A DNA stretch of 64,000 bases from Mesorhizobium ciceri WSM4083 (GCF_000519305.1 NZ_JAFG01000003.1:623070-687069), one strand, 5' to 3'; counted from the stretch's first letter, positions 16,554 through 26,232 are shown. A program made the numbers and translations. Notes: a model not told the origin generated them from the letters alone.

Positions 16554-17399
16554 ATGGCTAACAGGATGCCCTCCAGTCCCGCTGGCTCACTGGCAGCGTT
16601 CCTCAAAGACCGGCGCACGCGGCTCGATCCGGCGTCCTTCGGCTTTTCGGGCCGCCGACGCACGCCGGGACTGCGCCGGGAAGAGGTCGCCCAGCGCGCC
16701 AACATCAGCCCGACCTGGTACACATGGCTGGAACAGGGCCGCGGCGGTGCGCCCTCGGCCGATGTCCTCAATCGCATCGCCAAGGGGCTGCTGCTGACCG
16801 AGGCGGAGCGTGAACATCTTTTCATGCTCGGGCTGGGGCGCCCGCCCGAGGTCCGCTACGCCGGTGCCGAGGGTGTCAGCCCGCGGCTGCAGCGCCTTAT
16901 CGACACGCTCGATGCCAGCCCCGCCATAGTCAGGACCGCCACATGGGATGTCGTTGCCTGGAACCGCGCCGCGCGGGTCGTGCTGACCGACTACAGCGCC
17001 CTGCCCGAGGGCGAGCGCAACATCCTGCGCTTCATGTTCCTCAGTCCCCATATCCGCGCCAGGCAGCACGACTGGCAAAACCTCGCTCGTTTCGTGGTCG
17101 GCTCGTTCCGTGCCGATGCGGCACGCGCCGGCGCTGTCTCCGAGGTGCGCGAACTCGTCGACGAGCTTTGCAGCGCCAGCCCCGAGTTTGCCGCCCTGTG
17201 GCGGGCAAACGACGTGCTCAGCCACGGCGACGGGACAAAGCGCCTGAAGCACCCGGAACTCGGCGATATCGAGCTGGAATATTCGGGCTTCGCGGTCGAC
17301 GGCCGGCCGGATCTGAGCCTGACCGTCTACAACCCGGTCGACAGCGCCGTCGCCGACCGCATCCGCGCGCTGGCTCTCGCCCGACACCCCAAAGAGTAA
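16554..17399 (+). CDS. XRE-family regulator with MmyB-like ligand-binding domain
   Basis: A 281-residue regulator. The N-terminal helix-turn-helix (RTPGLRREEVAQRANISPTW, then YTWLEQGR) and a C-terminal MmyB-like domain (SPAIVRTATWDVVAWNRAAR, then LSPHIRARQHDWQ) are the hallmark of this actinobacterial and proteobacterial family. Members usually repress a neighbouring oxidoreductase gene and respond to small lipid-like ligands. The 78-base AT-rich gap to the divergent SDR gene contains TATAAT-like sequence next to the start, suggesting shared control. Confidence 0.92.
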   Translation: MANRMPSSPAGSLAAFLKDRRTRLDPASFGFSGRRRTPGLRREEVAQRANISPTWYTWLEQGRGGAPSADVLNRIAKGLLLTEAEREHLFMLGLGRPPEVRYAGAEGVSPRLQRLIDTLDASPAIVRTATWDVVAWNRAARVVLTDYSALPEGERNILRFMFLSPHIRARQHDWQNLARFVVGSFRADAARAGAVSEVRELVDELCSASPEFAALWRANDVLSHGDGTKRLKHPELGDIELEYSGFAVDGRPDLSLTVYNPVDSAVADRIRALALARHPKE

Positions 17400-17434
17400 G
17401 GGCGGGACGACCGTCCGCGGGGAGACGCCCGCCC

Positions 17435-17881
17435 TCAAGCGCGCTCGCAAACCGCCTTCAGGATCTGCAAGGTCGGCCCCCAGTAGAGATTGGCATGCGG
17501 ACGGATCGCCGGTTCGGCGAAGTCGCTGAGCGTCAGCGTCAGCAGCGTTGCCCCATCCGCCGGCGCCAGATCGAAGCTGACCACCGTGTGGTTTTCGGGC
17601 ACCTCCGCCAGCCGCGAGGCCGACAGCGTGCTCCAGTAGTCGTAGGCGAAGCTCCTTCCCGGCTCAAAAGCGCGGATGGTGCCGTGATTCTCGAACGGCG
17701 CTCCGTGCAGCAGTCCGCGCATCACGATCGCGCCGCCGGCCTGTCCTTGCAGGCTGACGGTCAACTCCTCGTCGGACATCCATTGCGGGATCATTTCTGG
17801 CGTCGTCAGTATCCGCCAGACCTTGGCCGGCTCGGCACCGATGACGACGGTCTTGGTTATCGGCGCGGGAGACTCACTCAT
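17435..17881 (-). CDS. SRPBCC (AHSA1-like) family protein
   Basis: A 148-residue START-fold protein with the typical opening KTVVIGAEPAKVWRILTTPE, then IPQWMSDEELTVSLQGQAGG and a C-terminal helix WGPTLQILKAVCERA. Such proteins bind hydrophobic ligands in a cavity; specific function unknown. Start at ATG 17881 gives the family N-terminus but lacks a clear ribosome-binding site. It converges with the XRE gene, leaving 35 bases between stops. Confidence 0.85.
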   Translation of the reverse strand: MSESPAPITKTVVIGAEPAKVWRILTTPEMIPQWMSDEELTVSLQGQAGGAIVMRGLLHGAPFENHGTIRAFEPGRSFAYDYWSTLSASRLAEVPENHTVVSFDLAPADGATLLTLTLSDFAEPAIRPHANLYWGPTLQILKAVCERA

Positions 17882-18043
17882 GCGAAGCAAGTTTATCGCG
17901 AATGCGGCGGCGACAATATCGCCGGTCCAAGAACCGCAGATGCCGTCACTGCCCCTTGCCCTGCCCACGATTGCAGCAGCGCGGCTTGCGAAGCGATCGC
18001 GGCCCGTGGCATCTGTCGGCTCCACCAGCGCAGACGGGCAAGC

Positions 18044-18796
18044 ATGACACCACGGCAGACACGGCAGAGCGGCAGGCAGGCGGCGCCCGGCGTCAGCCTC
18101 AACCGGGCGCTGTCGAAGCTCGGCCTGTGCTCGCGCACGCAGGCCGAGGTGCTGATCGCCGAAGGCCGCGTGCGCGTCGGCGGCAAGGTGGTGCGCAATG
18201 CAGCCCTGCGCGTCGACCTCGACCGCGACCGTATCGTCGTCGACGACAGGCCGGTGGTTGCCGAGCGCAAGGTCTATCTCATGCTCAACAAGCCGCGCGG
18301 GCTGGTCACCACCCGCGACGACCCGCAGCAGCGCGACACCGTCTATGCCTGCCTCGAAGGGCTCGACCTGCCCTTCGTCTCCCCGGTCGGCCGCCTCGAC
18401 AAGGCCAGCGAAGGCCTGCTGCTGATGACCAACGACACCCGATTTGCCAACCGGCTGATGGACCCGGCCTCGCATTTGCCCAAGACCTATCATGTGCAGA
18501 TCGGCACGGTGCCGGACGCAGCGATGCTGGACAAATTCCGCGCCGGCGTGACCGTCGACGGCGAGATCCTGAGCGTCAGTTCGATCGAACTTCTGCGTAG
18601 CGGCGGCCGCACCGCCTGGCTGGAGATCGTGCTCGACGAAGGCCGCAACCGCCACATCCGTCGCCTGCTTGCCGCGCACGGCGTCGAGGTCCTGCGCCTC
18701 ATCCGCATCGCCATCGGCCGCCTGCCGCTCGGCGACCTCGCCAAGGGTGCGGCACGGCATTTGACAGCAGAAGAATTGGCGCAGATTGGTGGGTGA
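18044..18796 (+). CDS. rRNA pseudouridine synthase (RsuA/RluB/RluE family)
   Basis: A 250-residue enzyme. Residues 17-63 form an S4 RNA-binding domain (LNRALSKLGLCSRTQAEVLI). The catalytic domain has SPVGRLDKASEGLLLMTNDT, with the catalytic Asp in GRLD, and EGRNRHIRRLLAAHG. It isomerises specific uridines in rRNA. Length and the absence of a C-terminal extension suggest an RsuA- or RluE-like member, but the target cannot be fixed from sequence. Confidence 0.93.
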   Translation: MTPRQTRQSGRQAAPGVSLNRALSKLGLCSRTQAEVLIAEGRVRVGGKVVRNAALRVDLDRDRIVVDDRPVVAERKVYLMLNKPRGLVTTRDDPQQRDTVYACLEGLDLPFVSPVGRLDKASEGLLLMTNDTRFANRLMDPASHLPKTYHVQIGTVPDAAMLDKFRAGVTVDGEILSVSSIELLRSGGRTAWLEIVLDEGRNRHIRRLLAAHGVEVLRLIRIAIGRLPLGDLAKGAARHLTAEELAQIGG

Positions 18797-18820
18797 GTGC
18801 TGGACCGTCGCTCCAGCACT
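18796..18820. terminator. hairpin between convergent genes
   Basis: AGTGCTGGA and TCCAGCACT form a perfect nine-base stem with a seven-base loop, immediately after the pseudouridine synthase stop and 13 bases before the opposing gene's stop. No T-tract follows, so rho-independent activity is uncertain, but position and symmetry suggest a bidirectional terminator. Confidence 0.5.
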
Positions 18821-18833
18821 TGAGAGGTGATTC

Positions 18834-19247
18834 CTATTCGACGTTGATGTTCACGACCACGCTGTGGGCATTTCCCGTGAACGTATGGATCGAAAGGTTC
18901 ACCTGGTCCTGGCCCTTGAATCCGGGAGTGGATTTGTAGAACGCCTGGACCCCGTCGTCACTTTGCAGATTGCATTTGTATCGGTCGCTGTTCTTGGCAA
19001 AGTTCGGATAGACCTTGCCATCCACGATCCGGATCGATCCATGGCTCGGCCCCGATGTCGCATGCACGTCGTCCATGCCCGCACTTGTACAGTCCGGATT
19101 CAGGTTGGCGTCCTGAAAAATATAGATCTCCTGCCCGGAAAGTGCCGTCTTCTCATAGGTCTGCGGCCGATTGCTCCCGGCCATCGCATGCCCAGTAAAC
19201 CCAACCATTGCACTCATTGTTATGATACAAGCCATCCGGTGCGTCAT
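18834..19247 (-). CDS. small secreted protein of unknown function
   Basis: A 137-residue protein with a signal peptide (MACIITMSAMVGFTGHAMAG, cleavage after AMA). The mature part is polar, with two Cys residues (LNPDCTSAG and YKCNLQSD) and a C-terminal beta segment (GQDQVNLSIHTFTGNAHSVV). Base composition is clearly lower in GC than its neighbours, and the 390 bases upstream are also AT-richer, which may indicate recent acquisition. No family recognised. Confidence 0.7.
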   Translation of the reverse strand: MTHRMACIITMSAMVGFTGHAMAGSNRPQTYEKTALSGQEIYIFQDANLNPDCTSAGMDDVHATSGPSHGSIRIVDGKVYPNFAKNSDRYKCNLQSDDGVQAFYKSTPGFKGQDQVNLSIHTFTGNAHSVVVNINVE

Positions 19248-19637
19248 TTTACCTATCCTTCAGATGATTGGGCGTTACCAGCAGTTTTTCTGTATCAATC
19301 GCAAACAACAAGACCTGTATTGGCGGTGCGATGACCCGCTCTACTCCAGGGTCTTGAAGCAGACACGTGTATTTTAGCACTGTATGATCTTTCCGATTGC
19401 CTTTGTACTGACACCCACGATCAAATTTTCGTCAGAGGCAGCGACAAACGCTGCTCCCCTGGAAGAACTGCCTTCGCCATCTGTTTTCCCGCCGGCGCCA
19501 TCGGCGCGTCCACGCCCCATGCCGGCTCTTCCGTTGAGTAAAAGTCGCACGCCGTCTCCTGACGGAAAGCTGTCAGGAGGCATGGCCTATAGGTCGGATG
19601 GAGCCGGCCACGGCTTCAACGATCAAGGAGCCATGCG
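19248..19637. other. gene-free stretch between the secreted protein and the VOC gene
   Basis: Divergent upstream region of both neighbours. Opposing short frames at 19374-19641 have no ribosome-binding site or family resemblance. The first 130 bases are AT-rich and probably carry the promoter for the secreted protein. No repeat element or RNA structure stood out. Confidence 0.5.
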
Positions 19638-20039
19638 ATGAATTTCGTCTCTGTCCGCATCATCACGTCGGACGTCCAGCGTCTCGTGCGCTTCTACGGT
19701 GAGATCACCGGTATGCCCGTGACGGTCTACACTGAAGACTTCGCGGAACTGGCGACACCGGCCTGCACGCTGGCGATCGGCAGCACGCGCACCTTGATGC
19801 TGTTTGGCGGCGACATCGCCCGCCCCGCCGACAACCACACCGTCATCATCGAGTTCCGCGTCGGCGACGTCGATGCCGAATTCGCCAGGCTCTCAGGCCT
19901 CCTCAGGAATGTTACCGTGCAGAAGCCGACCACAATGCCCTGGGGCAACCGCTCGCTGCTGTTTCGCGACCCCGATGGCAATCTGGTGAATTTCTTCACG
20001 CCGGTGACCGCCGAAGCGATCAGGAAATTCGACAGGTAG
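19638..20039 (+). CDS. VOC-family (glyoxalase/bleomycin-resistance) protein
   Basis: A 133-residue protein with one pair of beta-alpha-beta-beta-beta modules: MNFVSVRIITSDVQRLVRFY at the start and NRSLLFRDPDGNLVNFFTPV near the end, the latter a common metal-site region of VOC proteins. Start is preceded by AAGGAG. Substrate is unknown. It is followed by a palindromic repeat element. Confidence 0.9.
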   Translation: MNFVSVRIITSDVQRLVRFYGEITGMPVTVYTEDFAELATPACTLAIGSTRTLMLFGGDIARPADNHTVIIEFRVGDVDAEFARLSGLLRNVTVQKPTTMPWGNRSLLFRDPDGNLVNFFTPVTAEAIRKFDR

Positions 20040-20070
20040 AGGCATTTGGAATTGGCCGAAGCCTCCCCAA

Positions 20071-20258
20071 CTTCGTCATCCACGGGCGGAGCAGGAGCGA
20101 AGCTCCGTCGCGAAGACCCGAGGATCCATGCCATGACCTTGGCCGTGAAATGCAGCGGAACAGAATTCTGCACCGTTGCGGCGCTTCTATGTCGCGGCAT
20201 GGATCCTCGGGTCTGCGCTGCGTCGCTGCGCTCCTTGCTCCGCCCGTGGATGACGAAG
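20071..20258. repeat. long palindromic intergenic element, GGATCCATGCC family (copy 2)
   Basis: Left arm about 20071-20132 (CTTCGTCATCCACGGGCGGA onward) and right arm about 20196-20258 are inverted copies with the same core as the element at 15366-15552. The central GCAGAATTCTGC-like segment is present in reverse orientation relative to copy 1. It lies between the VOC gene and the 3' end of the phosphatase gene. Confidence 0.85.
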
Positions 20259-20294
20259 CGACGGCGTTTCCGCGCCGAGCTGGCCGATGCCGCA

Positions 20295-20876
20295 CTATTT
20301 CTGGTTCCATTTCCGGATGACCGGCTCGCTCAGATCATGCTCGTAGCCGAGCACGCTGGTGCTGGCCGTATCGAGCACGAGCAGCGCACCGCCTTCGGGC
20401 GGCAGCCCGATCCAGCGCGCCGCCAGCACGCGCAAGAAATGTGCGCTGGAAAACACCAATATGCCGGCATTGGCCTCGCGCAGCCCAGCGATGATCCTGT
20501 CGGCCCGCGCGCCGACATCGGCCGCCATCTCGCCCTTTGGACAACCATCGCGAAACACATTCCAGCCGGGGCGCTCGGCCAGGATCTGTTTTGTCGTCAG
20601 CCCCTCATAGGCGCCATAGTCCCACTCCTGCAGATCGTCCTTCTTGACGCTCTGCGCGCCGAAGCCGGCCAGTACGCTGGTGTTGTAGGCGCGCTGCGAC
20701 GGGCTCGACCATACGGCCGAAAAAGACAGGCCCTCGAGCCTGTCCGCGACACCCCGCGCGGCGGCCTCGCCAACAGGCGTCAACGGCATGTCGGTGCGGC
20801 CGGTATGTTGCCCCGAAAGGCTCCATGCCGTCTCACCATGCCGGACCAGATGGATTTGGGGATACGCGTTGCTCAT
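20295..20876 (-). CDS. histidine phosphatase family protein (phosphoglycerate-mutase-like)
   Basis: A 193-residue protein with the catalytic LVRHGETAWS motif at residues 10-19, a GRTDMPLTPVGEAAARG segment, EWDYGAYEGLT (the acid/base Glu region) and the second conserved His in VFSSAHFLRVLAARW. These are the RHG-Glu-His elements of branch 1 histidine phosphatases. Substrate is not predictable; the small size suggests a phosphatase, not a glycolytic mutase. Confidence 0.92.
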   Translation of the reverse strand: MSNAYPQIHLVRHGETAWSLSGQHTGRTDMPLTPVGEAAARGVADRLEGLSFSAVWSSPSQRAYNTSVLAGFGAQSVKKDDLQEWDYGAYEGLTTKQILAERPGWNVFRDGCPKGEMAADVGARADRIIAGLREANAGILVFSSAHFLRVLAARWIGLPPEGGALLVLDTASTSVLGYEHDLSEPVIRKWNQK

Positions 20877-21083
20877 GGAATGCCTTTCGCTGCCGCCGGC
20901 ACCTTAAGCGACGATGCGGAAAAGGGGAATCCGCTTGGCACAAAACTGCGTGGTCGCCTGGCCTTGATCCCCGGCGGGCCGGCCCTGTGATCATCCTGAT
21001 GCCGCAACTATATCAAGGCCAGCCTCCACAAGGCTCCCGCCACCACAAGGGCATGGACCCTTGCCCAACAAGTCGAGATCATC

Positions 21084-21533
21084 ATGTACAAACATCTGCT
21101 CATCGCCACGGACGGATCGGAACTGGCCGACAAGGGCGTTGCCCACGGCCTGACGTTGGCCAAGGGCCTCGGCGCCTCCGTCACCTTCGTTACCGTCTCG
21201 GAACCATTCCCGATCTTCGCCTGGGGCGGCGCCATGGCCGGCTATGCCGCCGGCGATGAGCTGGTCGCCTATAAGGATGAGGCCGGCCGCTATGCCAAGG
21301 AAGTGCTCGCCAAATGCAAGGCGTCGGCGGACGCCGCCGGCGTCTCCGCGGAGGTCGTGCATGTCGAGGACAAGCGGCCCGCCGAAGCCATCCTGGAACT
21401 GTCGCAGGCCCTGGGCTGCGACCTGATCGTCATGGCTTCGCATGGCCGCCGCGGACTGGGCAAGCTGCTTCTCGGCAGCCAGACGGCGGAAGTGCTGTCC
21501 TACACCGAGATCCCGGTTTTGGTGGTGCGGTAG
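21084..21533 (+). CDS. universal stress protein (UspA family)
   Basis: A 149-residue single-domain USP: MYKHLLIATDGSELADKGVA at the start and the ATP-binding GRRGLGKLLLGSQTAEVL (G-2x-G-9x-G-S/T type) near the end, so an ATP-binding UspA-type protein is expected. Induced by stress in many bacteria. Transcribed alone; no clear FNR/FixK box was found upstream. Confidence 0.95.
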   Translation: MYKHLLIATDGSELADKGVAHGLTLAKGLGASVTFVTVSEPFPIFAWGGAMAGYAAGDELVAYKDEAGRYAKEVLAKCKASADAAGVSAEVVHVEDKRPAEAILELSQALGCDLIVMASHGRRGLGKLLLGSQTAEVLSYTEIPVLVVR

Positions 21534-21581
21534 GGTCAGCCGCGGATTCGCATGCTCCATCGAGCCGTCGCGCAGCACGGC

Positions 21582-21600
21582 GTAATGACAATGTCGTTAC
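21582..21600. promoter_or_regulatory. palindromic operator over the TacA-type antitoxin promoter
   Basis: GTAATGACA-A-TGTCGTTAC matches its inverse at eight of nine arm positions. It covers an ATGACA -35-like hexamer (21585-21590), with TAGATA 17 bases later. DUF1778 antitoxins bind such palindromes through a ribbon-helix-helix and autoregulate the pair. Confidence 0.65.
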
Positions 21601-21634
21601 GCTGTGCTAGATATGCACAAAGAAGGAGCTATCC

Positions 21635-22416
<782 letters not shown>

Positions 22417-22451
22417 CGACTTCCTGCCAGTGCTCTCGGGAAATCCGGCGC

Positions 22452-23201
22452 CTAGAGCACCACCTCCCCCACAAGATAGCCCCCCAGCGCCAGCAACCCC
22501 ACGAAGAATACTGTGCGGAAGGTCTCGACGCTCATCGTCTGGCGCAGCGCCTGGCCGGCGAACATGCCGGCCAGCGCCGGCGCAAGGGCTGCGACCGACC
22601 CGACCAGTTGCGCGCTCGGCGACGCCAGGGCACCGGTCCTGAACAGCCCGATGGCGAGCGCCGCCGTAGACACGGTGAAGGACAGGCCGAGCGCCTGGAT
22701 CAGGTCTTCTTTCTCCAGCCGCAGCGATTGCAGATAGGGCACCGCCGGGATGACGAAGACGCCTGTGGCGCCGGTGACCAGCCCGGTCGCCACCCCGACC
22801 AGCGGTGATATCAGCGCCTCGTGGCGCGCCGGCGTGGTGAAGCCGGCTTTGGCGAGGCCGAGGATCGCATAGAGCACCAGAGCGGCGCCCAACCCGGCCG
22901 AAGCCGCGCCCGTATGCGTGCCGGTCAGCAGGCCGGCGCCGGCAACGGTGCCGAGCATCACGCCGGCCATCATCGTCCACAGCCGCTTGCACAGGCGGCC
23001 GAAGGACGGGCCGGTCAGCAATTGCCAGAGGTTGGTGACCAGCGACGGGATCAGCAGCAGTGCCGCGGCCTGCGCCGGCGGCATCGTCACCGCCAGCAGG
23101 CCCATCGCAACGGTCGGCAGCCCCATGCCGACGACGCCCTTGACGAAACCGGCGGCGAGGAAGACGGCGCAGATCCAGGCGAGGACGCCGGCGCTCAGCA
23201 T
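22452..23201 (-). CDS. TauE/SafE-family membrane exporter
   Basis: A 249-residue inner-membrane protein with about eight hydrophobic segments and the duplicated TauE/SafE pattern: FVKGVVGMGLPTVAMGLL in the first half and GVATGLVTGATGVFVIPAVP in the second. Family members export sulfite, sulfoacetate or related organosulfonates; substrate cannot be assigned here. No sulfonate genes are adjacent. Confidence 0.92.
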   Translation of the reverse strand: MLSAGVLAWICAVFLAAGFVKGVVGMGLPTVAMGLLAVTMPPAQAAALLLIPSLVTNLWQLLTGPSFGRLCKRLWTMMAGVMLGTVAGAGLLTGTHTGAASAGLGAALVLYAILGLAKAGFTTPARHEALISPLVGVATGLVTGATGVFVIPAVPYLQSLRLEKEDLIQALGLSFTVSTAALAIGLFRTGALASPSAQLVGSVAALAPALAGMFAGQALRQTMSVETFRTVFFVGLLALGGYLVGEVVL

Positions 23202-23222
23202 GATCGTATCTTCAGGGCCGGA

Positions 23223-23429
23223 TCAGTCATGCAGCAGCATATCGGTTGCGTCGGCATCCGGGCTGGCGGCCTTTGCCGGCGCCGCATCGCGGCTGGTGGA
23301 TACGACCGTCGCCGCGCATCCGCGCAAGCCTGATCCCGTTCGCGCCATGGCAAGGCCAGCCATGGCAATGGCCAGCACGATCGCCGTGCTTTCAAGAATG
23401 CCGAGCCGGCCTGATGTTTGTTCGTTCAT
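23223..23429 (-). CDS. small single-pass membrane protein
   Basis: A 68-residue protein. ATG 23429 has AGGAG eight bases upstream, which favours it over the longer frame to 23474. One hydrophobic segment (ESTAIVLAIAMAGLAMART) precedes an Ala-rich, acidic tail. Located upstream of, and co-directional with, the TauE/SafE gene, with about 20 bases between, so possibly co-transcribed. Function unknown. Confidence 0.6.
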   Translation of the reverse strand: MNEQTSGRLGILESTAIVLAIAMAGLAMARTGSGLRGCAATVVSTSRDAAPAKAASPDADATDMLLHD

Positions 23430-23566
23430 CACAATCTCCTTCGAAACTGTTTGACGAAGATCCCGGCCGATCACAATGTGGAAGTTACGCCGCCAGCCTT
23501 CGGCCAGGACGAAGGCTGGAGGGTCGACTGCCTTCCCAGGCGCCGAATGTTCGCAGGAGCAAAAAA

Positions 23567-24440
23567 ATGCGCTTCGATCTGGTCGATCTCCGCCTGTTCC
23601 TGCTGGTGGCCGAGCGCGGCAGCATCACCCAAGGCGCCGAGCTTGCCGGACTGGCCTTGGCCTCGGCCAGCGCCCGTATCAAAGGCATGGAGGAGCGGCT
23701 CGGCGCACCGCTCTTGGAGCGCCGCCGCCGTGGCGTGGTGCCGACTGCGGCCGGACAGGCGCTGCTGCACCATGCAAGGGCGGTGCAAAACCAGATCGAG
23801 GCGATGGCCGGCGACCTCGCTGCCTATGCCACGGGTCTGCGCGCCCGCGTGCGGCTGCTCGCCAACACCGCCGCCACAGCCGAGCTGCTGCGCGATATCC
23901 TGCCGGCTTTCCTTGTCGCGCACCCCCTGATCGACATCGATCTCGACGAGCGCCCCAGCCATGAGATCGCGCAGGCCGTGGCCAGCGGTGCGGCCGATCT
24001 CGGCATCGCCGCGACCTGGGCCGGCCTGTCGCATCTCGAGCAGAAACCGTTTTTTCATCGACCGGCTGGTGGTGATCGCCGCGCGGAATTGGCCCGGCCT
24101 CGAAGGCCGAACCATCAGCCTCACCGAAATTCTCGGCGAATCCTTCGTCGGCCTCAGCACCGGCCATGCGCTGCAGGAGCACATCGCCCGCCAGGCCGCC
24201 CGCCTTGGCGGCCATCTGCATGTCCGCATCCGCGTGCCCGGCCTCGACAATGTCTGCCGGCTTGTCGCGCAAGGTGCCGGCATCGCCATCGTGCCGGAAA
24301 GTGCCGCCCGCCATTCGGCGCGGACACTGCGCACACTGCGGCTGACCGATGACTGGGCAACGCGCCTGCTCAACCTCTGCGCCCGCCGCTTCGACGATTT
24401 GACGCCGCAGGCAAAACTGCTGGCGGCGGCGCTGGCCTAA
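23567..24440 (+). pseudogene. LysR-family regulator broken by a one-base frameshift
   Basis: The N-terminal half reads as a normal LysR protein from ATG 23567 (GCAGGAGC upstream): VDLRLFLLVAERGSITQGAE, then LASASARIKGMEERLGAPLL. The frame is lost in the six-T run at 24050-24055. Removing one T restores QKPFFIDRLVVIAARNWPG and the remaining effector domain to the stop at 24440 (LVAQGAGIAIVPES is typical). So the gene is intact apart from a single T in a homopolymer. It could be a true recent mutation, a slippage-prone phase-variable site, or a sequencing error. Confidence 0.88.
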
Positions 24441-24571
24441 GCCGGACAGCGACCACCTATCCCCAGCAGCGCTGAATCATTGCCTTGCATTTCAAAAATC
24501 AGTGACGTAGCTTGTTTGCACAATGGCAAAAAAATCGCCGAAGTTTTTTCTTTTTGTGAAAGACGGGGACT

Positions 24572-25072
24572 TTGCGGGAACATCTCGATCTGACCGATCG
24601 GCGGCTGGTCAAACAGCTGTCGCAGGATGCACAGCCGGGCATCAACCGCATCGCCGAGATATTGGCGATTTCGGTGCCGACGGTGCGCACGCGGCTGCGC
24701 AACCTGCTCGACCGCAATCTGCTCAAGATCGTCGGCCTGCTGAACCTGACCGAGCGCCCCGAGCTGATCTCGGCCATTGTCGGCATCAATGCCCAGGGGC
24801 GCGGCCGGGCCCGCGAACTGGCGCAGCGTATTTCCGAACTGCCCTTCGTCAACTCGGCTTCGGTGGTCACCGGGCGCTTCGACATCATCGTCGACGTGAC
24901 GGTGGCCGGTGACGTCGCCGATCTCTACCGCGTCACCAGCGAACTGATCCCCGGCGCCGGCGAGCCCGGTGAAGTCGTGCGCAGCGAAACCTTCGTCGTC
25001 ATGGCGTCCTGCAACAAATGGGTCAGCCTGCCGGAAGGCTGCTGGTCGGATGACCGCAAGGAGCCGGCATGA
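24572..25072 (+). CDS. Lrp/AsnC-family transcriptional regulator
   Basis: A 166-residue protein starting at TTG 24572 with GGGG upstream. The N-terminal helix-turn-helix (INRIAEILAISVPTVRTRLR) and a RAM ligand-binding domain (VVTGRFDIIVDVTVAGDVAD) define the family. It starts an operon with a saccharopine-dehydrogenase-like gene (ATGA overlap, 25069-25072) and a polar amino acid ABC transporter, so it probably senses the transported amino acid or its product. Confidence 0.92.
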   Translation: MREHLDLTDRRLVKQLSQDAQPGINRIAEILAISVPTVRTRLRNLLDRNLLKIVGLLNLTERPELISAIVGINAQGRGRARELAQRISELPFVNSASVVTGRFDIIVDVTVAGDVADLYRVTSELIPGAGEPGEVVRSETFVVMASCNKWVSLPEGCWSDDRKEPA

Positions 25073-26232
25073 GAATAGCGGTTCTCGGCGGCCTCGGCCT
25101 GCAAGGCCGGGCGGCAATCGCCGACCTCGTCGCCAGCGACGGCGTCGAGGAAATCGTCTGCGTCGACACCGCGGCGGATGGTCCGGCCCGGCTTGCCGGC
25201 CTGACCGATCTTGCGCGAGTGCGCTTCGTCGTGCCTGAAGGCGCGATCGGCCCGGCACTGGCCACTGTGCTTGACGATGTCGACGCCGCCATCGACCTGT
25301 TGCCGCAGCCGCTGATGCGCGAGGCGGTGCAGGCCGCGATCGCCACGCGCACGCCGCTGGTCACCACCAATTACGCCAAGTCGATCGCCGACCTGGCGCC
25401 AGCCGCCGAACAGGCCGGCGTTTCGATCATGACCGAATGCGGGCTCGACCCTGGTATCGACCTCGTGCTCTACGCGCGCGCGGCCAGGCAGTTCTCTTCG
25501 ATTTCTTCGATCGATTCCTATTGCGGCGGCATCCCCGAGCCGAAGGCGATGGCCAAGCCCCTTTGCTACAAGGTGAGCTGGAATTTCGATATGGTCCTGG
25601 TCAGCCAGAACCGCGACAGCGTGATGATCGAGGACGGAAAACGCGTCGCGGTGCCGGCCGGTCAGCAGCACGACAATCCGTTCATCCATGAAATCGAGGT
25701 TGCGGGCCTCGGCAAGCTCGAAGCCTTCCCCAATGGCGACGCACTGCACTATGTCGAGATGCTGGAGGCAGCCAAGGGGCTGCGCCGCTCCGGTCGCTAC
25801 ACGCTGCGCTGGCCGGGATGGTCGGCCTTCTGGGCGCCGTTGAAGGAGCTCGGTTTCCTCTCCGAAGACAAGGTGCCCGGCACCTCCAACAGCCCCCGCG
25901 AATTCCTCGGCCGGCTGCTCGGCCCGCAACTGCAATACGGCCCCGGCGAAAAGGATCTTTGCGTGATGCGCAATGTCTTTTCCGGCCTCGAAGGCGGCCG
26001 CGCCAAGACCGTGACGTCGGACCTGATCATCGAGCGCGACCTCGTTTCCGGCCTGTTCGGCATGAGCCTCGGCGTCGGCTATCCCGCAAGCATCGTGGCG
26101 CAGATGCTGGCGCGCGGCGAGATCAACAGACCTGGCCTGCTCAACCCGTTGCTGGATGTGCCCGACATCAGGTTCTTCGATGAATTGGCCAAGCGTGGCA
26201 TCACGGTTTCCGAGACGGTGGCACGGGACTGA
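25069..26232 (+). CDS. saccharopine-dehydrogenase-like (lysine-dehydrogenase-type) NAD(P) enzyme
   Basis: A 387-residue protein opening MRIAVLGGLGLQGRAAIADL, with the GxGxxG-type nucleotide motif (GGLGLQG), and a TECGLDPGIDLVL motif characteristic of saccharopine-dehydrogenase-family enzymes such as lysine 6-dehydrogenase and carboxynorspermidine dehydrogenase. It should act on an amino acid or its imine. Coupled to the Lrp gene and followed by an ABC transporter, implying catabolism of an imported amino acid; lysine or a related dibasic compound is a reasonable guess, not shown. Confidence 0.88.
   Translation: MRIAVLGGLGLQGRAAIADLVASDGVEEIVCVDTAADGPARLAGLTDLARVRFVVPEGAIGPALATVLDDVDAAIDLLPQPLMREAVQAAIATRTPLVTTNYAKSIADLAPAAEQAGVSIMTECGLDPGIDLVLYARAARQFSSISSIDSYCGGIPEPKAMAKPLCYKVSWNFDMVLVSQNRDSVMIEDGKRVAVPAGQQHDNPFIHEIEVAGLGKLEAFPNGDALHYVEMLEAAKGLRRSGRYTLRWPGWSAFWAPLKELGFLSEDKVPGTSNSPREFLGRLLGPQLQYGPGEKDLCVMRNVFSGLEGGRAKTVTSDLIIERDLVSGLFGMSLGVGYPASIVAQMLARGEINRPGLLNPLLDVPDIRFFDELAKRGITVSETVARD

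Noticed and set aside
19374..19641. Opposing open frames in the gap before the VOC gene
   Set aside because: Low-complexity Pro/Ser/Ala or Gly-rich translation, no ribosome-binding site, no recognisable domain.
20940..21083. FNR/FixK box upstream of the universal stress protein gene
   Set aside because: A TTGAT half-site is present but the matching ATCAA at the right spacing is not.
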